Shown here piece after piece: positions 8,373 to 17,328 of a DNA stretch of 52,027 nucleotides. The notes beneath the pieces were generated by a model, which was not told the DNA's origin, made no database searches, and saw nothing but the letters and a program-made list of their open reading frames with translations. The position numbers and the translations under genes were made by a program. The number at the start of each line of letters is the position of its first letter. Position 1 is the first letter of the stretch. This DNA is from Burkholderiales bacterium (GTDB lineage Bacteria; Pseudomonadota; Gammaproteobacteria; Burkholderiales; Usitatibacteraceae): NCBI GenBank assembly GCA_019634955.1, contig JAHCAK010000030.1, positions 1-52,027 of the forward strand, written 5' to 3'.

Positions 8373-9721
8373 TGCGCCTCCACATACTCGGGATCTGCGG
8401 CACCTTCATGGGCGGGCTCGCCAAGATCGCCCGCGAGGCCGGCCACGAGGTAACGGGCTGCGACGCGCAGGTCTACCCCCCGATGAGCGACCAGCTGCGC
8501 GACCTCGGCATCGACCTGCACGAGGGCTACGACGCGGCCCAGCTCGAGCGCTTCCCCGCCGACCTCTACGTCGTCGGCAACGCCATGACGCGCGGCAAGC
8601 CGGTGGTGGAGGCGATCCTCGACCGGGGCCTCGCCTACGTCTCCGGCCCGCAGTGGCTCGCGGAGCACGTGCTCGCCGGCAAGTGGGTGCTGGCGGTGGC
8701 CGGCACCCACGGCAAGACCACGACGTCGGCGATGCTCGCGTGGATCCTCGCCAACGCGGGGCTCAACCCCGGTTTCCTCATCGGCGGCGTGCCGAGGAAC
8801 TTCCACGTCTCGGCGCTGCTCACCGACTCGCCCTTCTTCGTGATCGAGGCCGACGAGTACGACACGGCGTTCTTCGACAAGCGCTCCAAGTTCGTCTGGT
8901 ACCGGCCGCGCACCGCGATCCTCAACAACCTCGAGTACGACCACGCGGACATCTTCCCCGACCTCGCCGCCATCGAGACGCAGTTCCACCACCTCGTGCG
9001 CACCGTGCCGGGCAGCGGCCTGCTCGTGGCCAACGGCGCCGAGCCCGCCCTCGCGCGCGTTCTGGAGCGCGGCTGCTGGACGCCGGTCGAGCGCTTCGGC
9101 CCCGGCCAGCCGTGGAGCGTGGGGGCGGTCGCCGCGGACGATGCCTTCGAGGTGCGCCTGGACGGCGCGCCGCAGGGCGTCGTGCGCTGGGACACGACCG
9201 GCGAGCACAACCGCCTGAACGCGCTGGGCGCGCTCGCGGCGGCGCGCCACGCGGGCGTTCCCGTGGCCGCGGGCATCGACGCGCTCTCGCGCTTCCAGGG
9301 CGTGAAGCGGCGCATGGAGGTGCGCGGCACGGTGAACGGCATCACGGTGTACGACGACTTCGCCCACCACCCCACCGCGTTCGAGACCACCCTCGCGGGC
9401 CTGCGCAAGCGCGTGGGCGGCGCGCGCATCGTCGCGGTCTTCGAGCCGCGCTCCAACACCATGAAGCTGGGCGCCATGCGCGACCGCCTCGCCGCGAGCC
9501 TCGCGGGCGCGGACCTCGTGTACTGCTACGCCAACGGCCTGGACTGGGATCCGGCGGATTCCCTGACGTCGTTCTCGTCGCGCGCCGCCGTCTACCGCGA
9601 CCTCGACCCGATGGTGGAGGCGCTCGGGCACGTGCTGCGGCCCGGCGACCACGTCCTCGTCATGTCCAACGGCGGCTTCGGCGGCATCCACGCGAAGCTG
9701 CTGGCGAGGCTCGCGCGATGA
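8372..9721 (+). CDS. mpl: UDP-N-acetylmuramate:L-alanyl-gamma-D-glutamyl-meso-DAP ligase
   Basis: A 449-residue Mur ligase of the Mpl branch. It attaches recycled murein tripeptide to UDP-MurNAc, letting the cell reuse cell-wall peptide. The N-terminal Rossmann segment I-L-G-I-C-G-T-F-M-G-G is characteristic of Mpl. The ATP loop is G111-T-H-G-K-T-T-T118, followed by an E-A-D-E-Y-D-T-A-F-F motif, an N-L-E-Y-D-H-A-D-I-F segment and the Y-D-D-F-A-H-H-P-T motif of Mur ligases. Length agrees with the family. The ATG lies inside the preceding stop (TGATG), and the gene overlaps the next one as ATGA. Confidence 0.95.
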   Translation: MRLHILGICGTFMGGLAKIAREAGHEVTGCDAQVYPPMSDQLRDLGIDLHEGYDAAQLERFPADLYVVGNAMTRGKPVVEAILDRGLAYVSGPQWLAEHVLAGKWVLAVAGTHGKTTTSAMLAWILANAGLNPGFLIGGVPRNFHVSALLTDSPFFVIEADEYDTAFFDKRSKFVWYRPRTAILNNLEYDHADIFPDLAAIETQFHHLVRTVPGSGLLVANGAEPALARVLERGCWTPVERFGPGQPWSVGAVAADDAFEVRLDGAPQGVVRWDTTGEHNRLNALGALAAARHAGVPVAAGIDALSRFQGVKRRMEVRGTVNGITVYDDFAHHPTAFETTLAGLRKRVGGARIVAVFEPRSNTMKLGAMRDRLAASLAGADLVYCYANGLDWDPADSLTSFSSRAAVYRDLDPMVEALGHVLRPGDHVLVMSNGGFGGIHAKLLARLAR

Positions 9722-11202
9722 GGGACGCCGACGAGCTCGCCTTCTCGGCGCTGCTGGGCTCGCGCTTCCCGGTGATCGTGGTGGAGACGCCCGAGGAGGC
9801 GCGCGCGCTGCACCTCGCCGAGCGCGTGGCCAACCTGCAGGAGACCGCGCTCTACGGCTGGAGCGTCACCGCCGGCATCCGGCGGGTGAACGGCCGGGAC
9901 GCGGCCGCGGGCACCGGGCCGCTCGCCGATGCCTTGCGCCACATCCTCACCACGCCCGCGGCCGGGCTCTACGCGCTGCTGGACCCCTACCCGTTCCTCG
10001 AGGATCCCGTCTGCCAGCGCTACGTGCGCGAGATCGCCATGGGCCACACGCGCTGCGCCCGCACGCTCGTGCTCGTGGGGGCGCGGATCACGCTGCCGCC
10101 CGAGATCCAGCGCATGAGCGCCTCGTTCTCGCTGGCGCTGCCCACGGCCGCCGACATCCGGCGCATCTTCAGGGAGGAGATCGATCTCTGGGTGGCGCAG
10201 CACGACGGCCGCAAGCCCGCGGGCGATGCCGAGGCCGCCGAGTCCCTCGTGCAGCACCTCGTGGGCATGTACCAGGACGACGCGCGCCGGTTGCTGCGGC
10301 AGGCGCTTCGCTCCGACGGCAGCATCACCTGGGACGACGTGGCGGTCGCGCTCAGGCAGAAGCACCACGCGCTGGAGGGCGGCGGGGTGCTGCAGCTCCA
10401 GACGGACATGGAAAAGTTCGCCGCCGTGGGCGGGCAGGCGCGCCTCAAGCGCTGGCTGGACCGGCGGCGCGAGGCGTTCGTCGGCGACGCGGAAGCGCTC
10501 GGCCTGGACGTGCCGCGGGGCATCCTGCTCCTGGGCGTGCAGGGTGGGGGCAAGAGCCTCGCCGCCAAGGCCATCGCCGGGAGCTGGGGCCTGCCGCTGC
10601 TGCGCCTGGACTTCGGCGCCCTCTACAACAAGTACCACGGCGAGACGGAGCGCAACCTGCGCGGCGCGCTCGAGACGGCCGGGGCGATGGCCCCGTGCGT
10701 CCTGTGGATGGACGAGATCGAGAAGGGCCTCGCCTCCGGCGGCGACGGCGACGGCGGCGTGTCGCGGCGCGTGCTCGCGACGCTCCTCACCTGGATGAGC
10801 GAGCGGCGCGGGCGCGTGTTCATGGTGGCCACCGCGAACGACATCTCGGGGCTGCCGCCGGAGCTGCTTCGCAAGGGTCGCTTCGACGAGATCTTCTTCG
10901 TGGACCTGCCCGGCGAGGCGGTGCGCCGCGAGATCTTCGCGATCCACCTCGCCAAGCGCCGGCGCGACCCCGCGCGCTTCGACCTCGAGGCGCTCGCCGC
11001 CGCCGCCGTGGGCTTCTCCGGCGCCGAGATCGAGCAGGCCATCGTCGCCTCGCTCTACGAGGCCCACGCCGTGCGGCAGGAGCTCTCCACGGCGCTCGTG
11101 CTCGCGGAGATCCGCGGCACCAAGCCGCTTTCGGTGGTGCGCGCCGAGGAGGTGCGGGCGCTTCGCGCCTGGGCCGCCGAGCGCACCGTCCTGGCCGACT
11201 GA
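9718..11202 (+). CDS. AAA ATPase, Ycf46-like
   Basis: A 494-residue protein. Residues 1-220 form a domain typical of Ycf46-type AAA proteins. The AAA module follows: Walker A G273-V-Q-G-G-G-K-S280, Walker B with D332-E333, a sensor stretch V-A-T-A-N-D and an arginine-finger-like E-L-L-R-K-G-R-F-D-E. This resembles the cyanobacterial/plastid Ycf46 family, for which roles in photosynthetic regulation and CO2 uptake have been proposed in cyanobacteria; the role in proteobacteria is unknown. Translation is coupled to mpl (ATGA), and the phzF-like gene follows 9 bases downstream. Oligomerisation and ATP hydrolysis are expected from the family; the client is unknown. Confidence 0.85.
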   Translation: MRDADELAFSALLGSRFPVIVVETPEEARALHLAERVANLQETALYGWSVTAGIRRVNGRDAAAGTGPLADALRHILTTPAAGLYALLDPYPFLEDPVCQRYVREIAMGHTRCARTLVLVGARITLPPEIQRMSASFSLALPTAADIRRIFREEIDLWVAQHDGRKPAGDAEAAESLVQHLVGMYQDDARRLLRQALRSDGSITWDDVAVALRQKHHALEGGGVLQLQTDMEKFAAVGGQARLKRWLDRRREAFVGDAEALGLDVPRGILLLGVQGGGKSLAAKAIAGSWGLPLLRLDFGALYNKYHGETERNLRGALETAGAMAPCVLWMDEIEKGLASGGDGDGGVSRRVLATLLTWMSERRGRVFMVATANDISGLPPELLRKGRFDEIFFVDLPGEAVRREIFAIHLAKRRRDPARFDLEALAAAAVGFSGAEIEQAIVASLYEAHAVRQELSTALVLAEIRGTKPLSVVRAEEVRALRAWAAERTVLAD

Positions 11203-11211
11203 GGAGCCAGC

Positions 11212-12069
11212 ATGGCCCGATTCGCCTTCCGCATCGTCAACGTCTTCACGCGCGACGGCGCGCTCACCGGCAACCCCCTGTGCGTCTTCGAGGACGCCCG
11301 CGGGCTCGGGGACGCGGCCATGCAGGCGCTCGCCCGCCAGTTCAACCTCTCGGAGACGACCTTCATCCTGCCCTCGGACCGCGCCACGGCGCGCGTGCGC
11401 ATCTTCACGCCGTCCTACGAGATGCCCTTCGCCGGGCACCCGACGCTGGGCACGGCGCACGTGGTGCGCTCGCTCGCCGGCGCGGGCGATTCGGTCACGC
11501 TGGAGATGTTGGCCGGGGTGATTCCCGTCACGGCCGCGGGCGACCGCTGGACGCTCTCGGCAAACGCGCCGCGCTGGCGCGAGGTGGCCGAATCGCGCGA
11601 GGCGCTGGCCGCGATCCTCGGGCTGGAAACGCGCGACCTCGCCGGGCGGCCGCTCTGGGTGAACGCCGGGAAGGAGCAGCTCCTCGTGCCGGTGGCCTCC
11701 GCCGACGCCGTGCGCCGCGCGAGGCCGCGCGCCGACGCGTTCTCGGCGCTGCGCAGCGAGGACGGCCAGAGCATGGCGTTCGTGTTCGCCGACGAGGGGG
11801 ACGCGCGCGGCACCGTCGTGGCGCGGTTCTTCTTCCCCAGCGGCGCCGCCATCCTCGAGGACCCGGCGACGGGCTCGGCCTGCGCGAACCTCGGCGGCTG
11901 GTTCCTCGCCACGCGGCCCGGCGCCGACGTCGCCCGCGTGGTCTCCCAGGGCGACGAGGTGCGGCGGCCTTCCACCCTCCACCTCTCCGTGTCGGCCGGG
12001 GCCATCCGCGTGGGCGGCGAGGTGATCGAGCTCGCGCGCGGCACGCTCGACCTCCCGGGGCCGCATTGA
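11212..12069 (+). CDS. PhzF-family isomerase/epimerase-like protein
   Basis: A 285-residue protein of the PhzF/diaminopimelate-epimerase fold. The early V-F-T-x4-L-T-G-N-P-L-C-V-F stretch and N45-L-S-E48-T-T-F carry the conserved catalytic glutamate of the family. The F-A-G-H-P-T-L-G-T segment and the late D-P-A-T-G-S-A-C-A-N-L motif are also diagnostic. Such proteins are common outside phenazine producers, and the substrate is usually unknown; no other phenazine gene lies here. A GAGGAGC ribosome-binding site precedes the ATG. The next gene starts with TTG overlapping this stop. Confidence 0.9.
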   Translation: MARFAFRIVNVFTRDGALTGNPLCVFEDARGLGDAAMQALARQFNLSETTFILPSDRATARVRIFTPSYEMPFAGHPTLGTAHVVRSLAGAGDSVTLEMLAGVIPVTAAGDRWTLSANAPRWREVAESREALAAILGLETRDLAGRPLWVNAGKEQLLVPVASADAVRRARPRADAFSALRSEDGQSMAFVFADEGDARGTVVARFFFPSGAAILEDPATGSACANLGGWFLATRPGADVARVVSQGDEVRRPSTLHLSVSAGAIRVGGEVIELARGTLDLPGPH

Positions 12070-12668
12070 AGACCATCCTCTACCTGCACGGCTTCATCAG
12101 CTCGCCCGCCTCGCGCAAGGCGGTGATGCTGGGCGACTACGTCCGCGGGCAGGCGCCCGGCGTCGAGTACCTCGTGCCGGCGCTGCACCACCGGCCGGCC
12201 GAGGCCATCGCGCAGGTGCACGCGGTCTGCGACGAGCGCCACCCCGCGGACCTGCTCGTCGTCGGCAGCTCTCTCGGCGGGTTCTATGCCACGGTGGCCG
12301 CCGAGCGCGCCGGCTGCCGCGCCGTGGCGCTCAATCCGGCGGTGCACCCGCAGCGGCACTTCGAGCGCTACCTCGGCCCGCAGCAAAACCTCTACACCGG
12401 CGAGCGCTTCGACCTCACCCCCGGGCACGTGGCCGAGCTCGCGGCGATCGACCCCCCGGCCATCACGCGGCCGGACCGGTACTGGCTCATCGTCGAGACA
12501 GGCGACGAGGTGCTCGACTACCGCGAGGCGGTGGCGTACTACGCCGGGGCCTTCCAGTCGGTGGTGCAGGGCGGCGACCACGCGCTCTCGAGCTTCGCCG
12601 GGTTCGTGCCCGACATCGTCGCCTGGGCGCTCGAGGACGGCCCGCCCGCCGGAAAGGCGACCGCATGA
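12066..12668 (+). CDS. yqiA: YqiA/YcfP-family alpha/beta-hydrolase (putative esterase)
   Basis: A 200-residue alpha/beta hydrolase. It opens with I-L-Y-L-H-G-F, has the nucleophile elbow G-S-S69-L-G-G and ends with a G-G-D-H172-A-L histidine, so serine and histidine of the triad are visible; the acid is probably in the G-D-E-V-L-D stretch before it. Length matches YqiA. The E. coli relative is an esterase with broad activity on short acyl esters. The only suitable start is TTG at 12066, which overlaps the upstream stop (TTGA); the family N-terminus begins right there. The stop overlaps the exoribonuclease start as ATGA. Confidence 0.88.
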   Translation: MKTILYLHGFISSPASRKAVMLGDYVRGQAPGVEYLVPALHHRPAEAIAQVHAVCDERHPADLLVVGSSLGGFYATVAAERAGCRAVALNPAVHPQRHFERYLGPQQNLYTGERFDLTPGHVAELAAIDPPAITRPDRYWLIVETGDEVLDYREAVAYYAGAFQSVVQGGDHALSSFAGFVPDIVAWALEDGPPAGKATA

Positions 12669-14509
12669 AGCAGGTGCTCTTCGAGGAGGATGGCGCCTTC
12701 CGCGCCGGCACCATCCTCGCCGAGGCCGGCGCCGCCTTCCAGGTCGAGGCCGCCCACGGCAAGCGCTCCAAGGTGAAGGCCAACGCCGTGCTGCTGCGCT
12801 TCGACGGGCAGGCGCTCGCCGGCTTCATGCCGCAGGCGCAGGCGCAGGCCGAGGCGATCGACCCGCAGTTCCTGTGGGAGGTGTGCGGCGCGGGCGAGTT
12901 CGGCTTCGCGGAGCTCGCGCAGGAGTACCACGGGCACGCCCCGTCGCCCATCGAGGCCGCGGCCGTCTTGCTCGCCCTGCACGCCGCGCCCATGTACTTC
13001 TACCGGCGCGGCAAGGGCCGCTACCAGGCGGCGCCGGAGGAGAACCTGCGGGCCGCCCTCGCCGGGCTGGAGAGGAAGCGCCGCCAGCAGGAGCAGGTGG
13101 ACGCGTGGGCCGCCGCGCTCGGGGCCGGGGCCGTGCCACCCGAGATCGCGGCGAAGCTGGACCTCCTCCTCTTCAAGCCCGACAAGCTCTCCCTCGAGTG
13201 GCGCGCGCTGGACCAGGCCGCCACGCAGGCGGGGCTCGCGCCGCCGAGGCTCCTCGCGCGCATCGGGGCGCTGGCCGGGCCCGAGGACTGGTTCCTGCGC
13301 CGCTTCGCCTTCGAGTTCTTCCCGGCCGGGCTGGGCTTCCCCGCGGTGGCCCCGGTCGCGGCGCCGCAGGGCCTGGCACCCGCCGCGGCGCCCGCGTTCT
13401 CCATCGACGACCACGAGACGACCGAGATCGACGACGCGTTCTCCGTCGAGCGCCTCGCGGACGGGCGGCTGCGGGTGGGCGTGCACATCGCGGCGCCGGC
13501 GCTCTTCTTCGGGCGCGACCACGCGCTGGAGGCGATCGCGCGCGAGCGGCTCTCGACCGTCTACTTCCCCGGCGGCAAGATCACGATGCTCCCCGAGGCG
13601 GCCATCGCCGAGGCGACGCTCGCGGAGGGTCGCGAGGTCGCCGCGGCCACGCTCTACCTCGAGCTCGATCCCGACACGCTCGAGATCGTGCGGGCCGACT
13701 CGCGCCTCGAGCGCGTGGCCATCGCCACCAACCTGCGCATCGCGGAGCTCGAGACGCGCCTGCACGAGGAGTCCCTCGCGGCCGGCGTCGTCGAGGGCGC
13801 CCACGGCGAGGACCTGCTGCTGCTCTGGCGGCTGGCGAGGAAGTTGCGCGCGGCCCGCGGGGCGGGCGAGGACAAATCGGAGAAGCTCGACTACACCTTC
13901 CGCGTCGAGGGCGGGCGCGTGGCGATCGAGCCGCGCCGCCGCGGCACGCCCATCGACGTGCTCGTCTCCGAGCTCATGATCCACGTGAACGCCACCTGGG
14001 GGCGGATGCTCGCCGAGGCGGGCTATCCCGCCCTCTACCGCAACCAGCGCGCGCTCAAGACGCGCATGGAGGTGGAGCCCGGCGCGCACGAGTGGCTGGG
14101 CGTCACGCACTACGCGTGGTCCAGCTCGCCGCTGCGCCGCTTCTCCGACCTCGCCAACCAGCGCCAGCTCGTGGCGATGCTGCGGGGCGAGCCCGCGCCC
14201 TACTCGCGAGAGGAGCTCGCGAGCGCGGCGCGCGACTTCGAGGCGGCCTACGAGGCGTATGCCGAGCACCAGCGCCACCTCGAGCGCTACTGGTGCCTGC
14301 GCTGGATCGCCCAGGAGGGCCTCGAGGGCGCCGACGCCACGGTCGTGCGCGAGGAGCTGGTGCGGCTGGAGGGCATCCCGCTCGTCTGCCGCGCCACCGG
14401 CCTGCCGCCGGGCGCGCCCGGGGACCGCGTGCGCGTGGCCTTCGGCACGCCCGACGAGTGGGAGGTGAACCTCCCGTGCCGCTACGCGGGCAAGCCGGGC
14501 GAGGGCTAG
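12665..14509 (+). CDS. RNase II/VacB-family exoribonuclease (RNB domain)
   Basis: A 614-residue protein. The RNB catalytic motif is I247-D248-D249-H-E-T-T-E254-I-D256-D257-A, and the domain continues through Y-F-P-G-G-K-I-T-M-L-P and an S-S-P-L-R-R-F-S-D-L segment, the RNA-binding arginine/serine block of RNase II. RNB enzymes degrade RNA 3' to 5'. The N-terminal ~240 residues do not look like the two cold-shock domains of E. coli RNase II, and the C-terminus keeps only a short, weak S1-like end. One of the four catalytic positions holds Glu254 where E. coli has Asp207. A shorter VacB-type subfamily beside yqiA and tonB is common in betaproteobacteria, so activity is likely though not certain. 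Confidence 0.88.
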   Translation: MKQVLFEEDGAFRAGTILAEAGAAFQVEAAHGKRSKVKANAVLLRFDGQALAGFMPQAQAQAEAIDPQFLWEVCGAGEFGFAELAQEYHGHAPSPIEAAAVLLALHAAPMYFYRRGKGRYQAAPEENLRAALAGLERKRRQQEQVDAWAAALGAGAVPPEIAAKLDLLLFKPDKLSLEWRALDQAATQAGLAPPRLLARIGALAGPEDWFLRRFAFEFFPAGLGFPAVAPVAAPQGLAPAAAPAFSIDDHETTEIDDAFSVERLADGRLRVGVHIAAPALFFGRDHALEAIARERLSTVYFPGGKITMLPEAAIAEATLAEGREVAAATLYLELDPDTLEIVRADSRLERVAIATNLRIAELETRLHEESLAAGVVEGAHGEDLLLLWRLARKLRAARGAGEDKSEKLDYTFRVEGGRVAIEPRRRGTPIDVLVSELMIHVNATWGRMLAEAGYPALYRNQRALKTRMEVEPGAHEWLGVTHYAWSSSPLRRFSDLANQRQLVAMLRGEPAPYSREELASAARDFEAAYEAYAEHQRHLERYWCLRWIAQEGLEGADATVVREELVRLEGIPLVCRATGLPPGAPGDRVRVAFGTPDEWEVNLPCRYAGKPGEG

Positions 14510-14512
14510 CGC

Positions 14513-14521
14513 TGCTATCAT
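14513..14521 (+). promoter_or_regulatory. Extended -10 promoter element before the TonB-like gene
   Basis: TGC-TATCAT matches the extended -10 form TG-n-TATAAT at five of six positions, 43 bases before the ATG. No clear -35 is present, as often with extended -10 promoters. It lies just after the exoribonuclease stop, so the TonB-like gene may be transcribed on its own as well as by read-through. Confidence 0.4.
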
Positions 14522-14564
14522 CCGGGCTCATGTCACGCCCGCCCGAGCGACCCCGCGCCTGCCG

Positions 14565-15479
14565 ATGCAACTGAGGCAGACCACCCCCGACGCGCTCGTC
14601 CACTTTTCCGACTACCTGCTGGAGCGGTTCGGGCTCGTCGCCTCGATGCAGGTGGCGCTCGTGGCCTCCCTCGCCTTCCACGCCTTCGCCATCGTCGGCC
14701 TCGGCTTCAAGGTGCCGGACCCGCGCGGGATGCCCGCCCCGCACAACGTGCTGGACGTGGTGCTGGTGAACGCGAAGTCCGCCACGAAGCCCGACAAGGC
14801 CGACGCGCTGGCGCAGGCGAACCTCGACGGCGGCGGCAACACCGACCAGAAGCGCCGCGCCTCGAGCCCCTTCCCGGTGATGGAGAGCCGCGAGAGCGCC
14901 CCGGAGCTCAAGCAGGCGCAGACCCGCGTGCAGCAGCTCGAGCGCGAGGCGGCCGAGCTCATGACGCGCCTGAAGTCCCAGTCGGCCGTGGCGCCGGCCG
15001 ACCCCGTGGCGGAGAAGAACGACAAGGCCGACAAGACCGCGCAGGACCTCATCGAGAAGAGCCTCGAGATCCAGCGTCTGGAGGCGCAGATCCGCCGCGA
15101 CTTCCAGGCCTACCAGGAGCGCCCGCGCAAGAAGTTCGTCGGCGCGCGCGCCTCCGAGTACCGCTTCGCCATGTACGTGGACAACTGGCGGCTGAAGATC
15201 GAGCGCGTGGGCAACCTCAACTACCCCGACGAGGCGCGCCGGCGCAAGCTCTACGGCTCGCTGCAGCTCACGGTGGGCCTCAAGCCCGACGGCGAAGTGG
15301 AGTCGATCGAGATCAACCGCTCCTCGGGGCAGAAGGTGCTGGACCAGGCGGCGCTGCGCATCGTGCGCCTGGCCGCCCCCTTCGACCGCTTCCCCGACGC
15401 GATCCGGGCCGACACCGACATCCTCTACATCACGCGCACCTGGACCTTCACGCGGTCCGACCAGCTCTCCGCCGAGTAG
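14565..15479 (+). CDS. TonB-like energy transducer protein
   Basis: A 304-residue protein with a short cytosolic N-terminus, one membrane segment (about residues 26-48), a charged periplasmic spacer rich in Lys/Asp/Gln with coiled-coil character (about 95-185), and a C-terminal TonB domain (about 205-300). The TonB domain has the usual L-N-Y-P-D-E-A-R-R-R-K-L-Y-G-S-L block and a closing T-R-T-W-T-F strand. TonB proteins link the proton-motive force to outer-membrane receptors; this form is common after yqiA and the RNB gene in betaproteobacteria. No exbB/exbD or receptor is nearby, so the partner is unknown; a role in envelope integrity is possible. Its 3' end overlaps the convergent LysR gene by 32 bases. 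Confidence 0.85.
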   Translation: MQLRQTTPDALVHFSDYLLERFGLVASMQVALVASLAFHAFAIVGLGFKVPDPRGMPAPHNVLDVVLVNAKSATKPDKADALAQANLDGGGNTDQKRRASSPFPVMESRESAPELKQAQTRVQQLEREAAELMTRLKSQSAVAPADPVAEKNDKADKTAQDLIEKSLEIQRLEAQIRRDFQAYQERPRKKFVGARASEYRFAMYVDNWRLKIERVGNLNYPDEARRRKLYGSLQLTVGLKPDGEVESIEINRSSGQKVLDQAALRIVRLAAPFDRFPDAIRADTDILYITRTWTFTRSDQLSAE

Positions 15480-16380
15480 GCGCGCCGCTTCCCAGCACCC
15501 GGGCGGCCACGGCCGCGAGCCTCGCGCAGCGCGCGTCCGCGCCCTCGGCCCGCCAGGCGGCGATCACGCGCACGGCGAGGTCCTCGCCCTCGGCGAGCGC
15601 CCGGTAGGCGACGCCGCGCACCTTCGTCTCGAGGGTGGCGCCGTTGGGGATGGTCCAGCCCTCGCCCTGGGCGATGCGCTCCAGCGTCTGCAGCTGCCCC
15701 GGCTCGACGACGATCGTCTCGGGGCGATAGCCGATGCGCCGGAAGTAGCGCAGGCAGAAGTCGTGGTAGGCGGGGTTGTGCGTGCGCGGGATCCAGAAGA
15801 GCGGCAGGTCCGTCACCTCGAGGAGAGACACGACGCGCCGGCGCGCGAGCCGGTGGCTCGCCGGCAGGGCCGCCCCGAGGGGGCTCGACTGCACCGGCCG
15901 CGTCTCGAGCCCCGTGACGTCGCCCGGCAGGCCCACCAGGGCGAAGGCGAGGCGCCCCTCCTTCAGCGCGGGGATGAGGTCGCGGCTGAAGCCGGCCTCT
16001 AGCGCCAGGGCCGTCCCCGGCAGGGCGCGCTGCCACGCCCGGGCCAGCCGCGTGCGGTCGGCGACGGTGACCGCGGCCGTGATGCCGATGCGAAGCCGCC
16101 CGGGCGCGCGCGCGGGGTCCGCGAACAGCCTGGCGAGGGCCTCGGCCTCGCCAAGGAGGGCCTGCGCGCGAACGAGGGCCTCGCGGCCGGCGGGCGTGAG
16201 GGCGACGCCGTCGCGCCGCCTCTCGAGCAGCGTGGCGCCCAGCGCGCGCTCGAGCGCCTGCATCTGCCGGCTGAGCGGCGGCTGGGACAGGTGCAGCCGC
16301 TCGGCGGCGGCGCGGAAGCTGCCGCACTCGGCCACCGTGGCGAAGTAGCGCAGCTGGCGCAGGTCGAAGGCGAGGGCCAT
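15448..16380 (-). CDS. LysR-family transcriptional regulator
   Basis: A 310-residue regulator with a winged helix-turn-helix at residues 1-65, including [18 protein letters not shown], and an effector domain from about residue 90 onward. The gene is divergent from the secreted-protein gene that starts 177 bases away, the usual layout when a LysR protein controls its neighbour. The effector is not predictable from sequence. The last ~10 codons overlap the 3' end of the convergent TonB-like gene, and the C-terminal tail is arginine-rich. Confidence 0.9.
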   Translation of the reverse strand: MALAFDLRQLRYFATVAECGSFRAAAERLHLSQPPLSRQMQALERALGATLLERRRDGVALTPAGREALVRAQALLGEAEALARLFADPARAPGRLRIGITAAVTVADRTRLARAWQRALPGTALALEAGFSRDLIPALKEGRLAFALVGLPGDVTGLETRPVQSSPLGAALPASHRLARRRVVSLLEVTDLPLFWIPRTHNPAYHDFCLRYFRRIGYRPETIVVEPGQLQTLERIAQGEGWTIPNGATLETKVRGVAYRALAEGEDLAVRVIAAWRAEGADARCARLAAVAARVLGSGAPTRRRAGRTA

Positions 16381-16557
16381 GCCGAAAAGGTATCACGCGA
16401 AAGGTGCTGGCGCGACGCCCGCGGGCGCGCGACAGTGCGCCCCGTCGCGCCGCGGCCCGGCGCAACCCATACCGCGCGGCGCGCGTTCCGTCGCACGGGC
16501 GTGGCGCCCGCGCGGGCGCGCCGGCATCCTGCCGATCCTTTCGAGAAAGGGCCACAC

Positions 16558-17328
16558 ATGTCGCTGAAGCACGCCATCGCCGCGCTCGCCGCGGCCACCT
16601 CCCTCTCCGCCGCCGCCGGCGAGTACACGGACCTGTGGTGGAACCCGCAGGAGTCCGGCTGGGGCGCCAACATCGTCCAGCAGGGCGAGACCGCGTTCGT
16701 CACCCTGTTCGTCTACGGGCCCGACGGCAAGCCGACCTGGTACGTGGTGCCGGCGGCGCAGGTCTTCGCCTACGACAACGCCGGCCGTCCGGCCTTCCGG
16801 GGCACGCTCTACCGGTCGCAGGGGCCGTGGCAGGGCGGGCCGTTCGATGCCTCCAAGGTGCAGGTGCAGCCCGCCGGGAACATGGTCATCGAGCCCGCCC
16901 CCGGCGGATCCATCCTCCTCGAGTACCAGGCCGACGGGGTCACCGTGTCGAAGAGCCTGGTTCGCCAGACGTTCGACGCGCCCTACCTCGGGACCACCTA
17001 CCACGGCAGCTTCCGCCTGCGGCAGGCCACGCCGGGCCAGGCGCCCTGGGGCACGCGCGATTACACCGGGGACGTGATGGTGCACGTCGACGCGGGCCAG
17101 GCGTTCCTGCGCGTGGACGAGGGCACCGGGCGCTGCGAGTACCGCGGCTCCTACGCGCAGTCGGGCAAGTTCGCGCGCATCGCCGGCGAGTACGAGTGCA
17201 GCGACGGCACGCACGGCACCTTCGAGGTCACCGACTTCGAGGTCACCCGCCACGGCATCACGGGGTACCTGCGCACCTGGTCGCCCACGCTCAACCAGTA
17301 CGGGCGGTTCGGGGCGGCGCGCTTCTAG
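16558..17328 (+). CDS. Secreted protein with NPxESGWG motif
   Basis: A 256-residue protein with a signal peptide (positive start, hydrophobic alanine/leucine stretch, likely cleavage near residue 20). The mature part opens with L-W-W-N29-P-Q-E-S-G-W-G-A-N, followed by a [13 protein letters not shown] strand and a P-T-W-Y-V-V-P strand. This repeat type occurs in many secreted proteobacterial proteins of unknown function. The later half is beta-rich, with two cysteines (C-E-Y-R and Y-E-C) that may form a disulfide. A GAGAAAGGG ribosome-binding site sits 6 bases before the ATG. It may be under control of the divergent LysR gene. Its TAG shares a CTAG with the photolyase stop. Confidence 0.75.
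   Translation: MSLKHAIAALAAATSLSAAAGEYTDLWWNPQESGWGANIVQQGETAFVTLFVYGPDGKPTWYVVPAAQVFAYDNAGRPAFRGTLYRSQGPWQGGPFDASKVQVQPAGNMVIEPAPGGSILLEYQADGVTVSKSLVRQTFDAPYLGTTYHGSFRLRQATPGQAPWGTRDYTGDVMVHVDAGQAFLRVDEGTGRCEYRGSYAQSGKFARIAGEYECSDGTHGTFEVTDFEVTRHGITGYLRTWSPTLNQYGRFGAARF

Noticed and set aside
11212-12069. Phenazine biosynthesis cluster
   Set aside because: Only a PhzF-family protein is present; no phzA-E or phzG homologue lies near. PhzF-like proteins are common in non-producers.
15448-15479. Frameshift or misassembly where the TonB-like and LysR genes overlap
   Set aside because: Both proteins have full-length domains and natural ends; a 32-base tail overlap of convergent genes fits the general compactness of this window.
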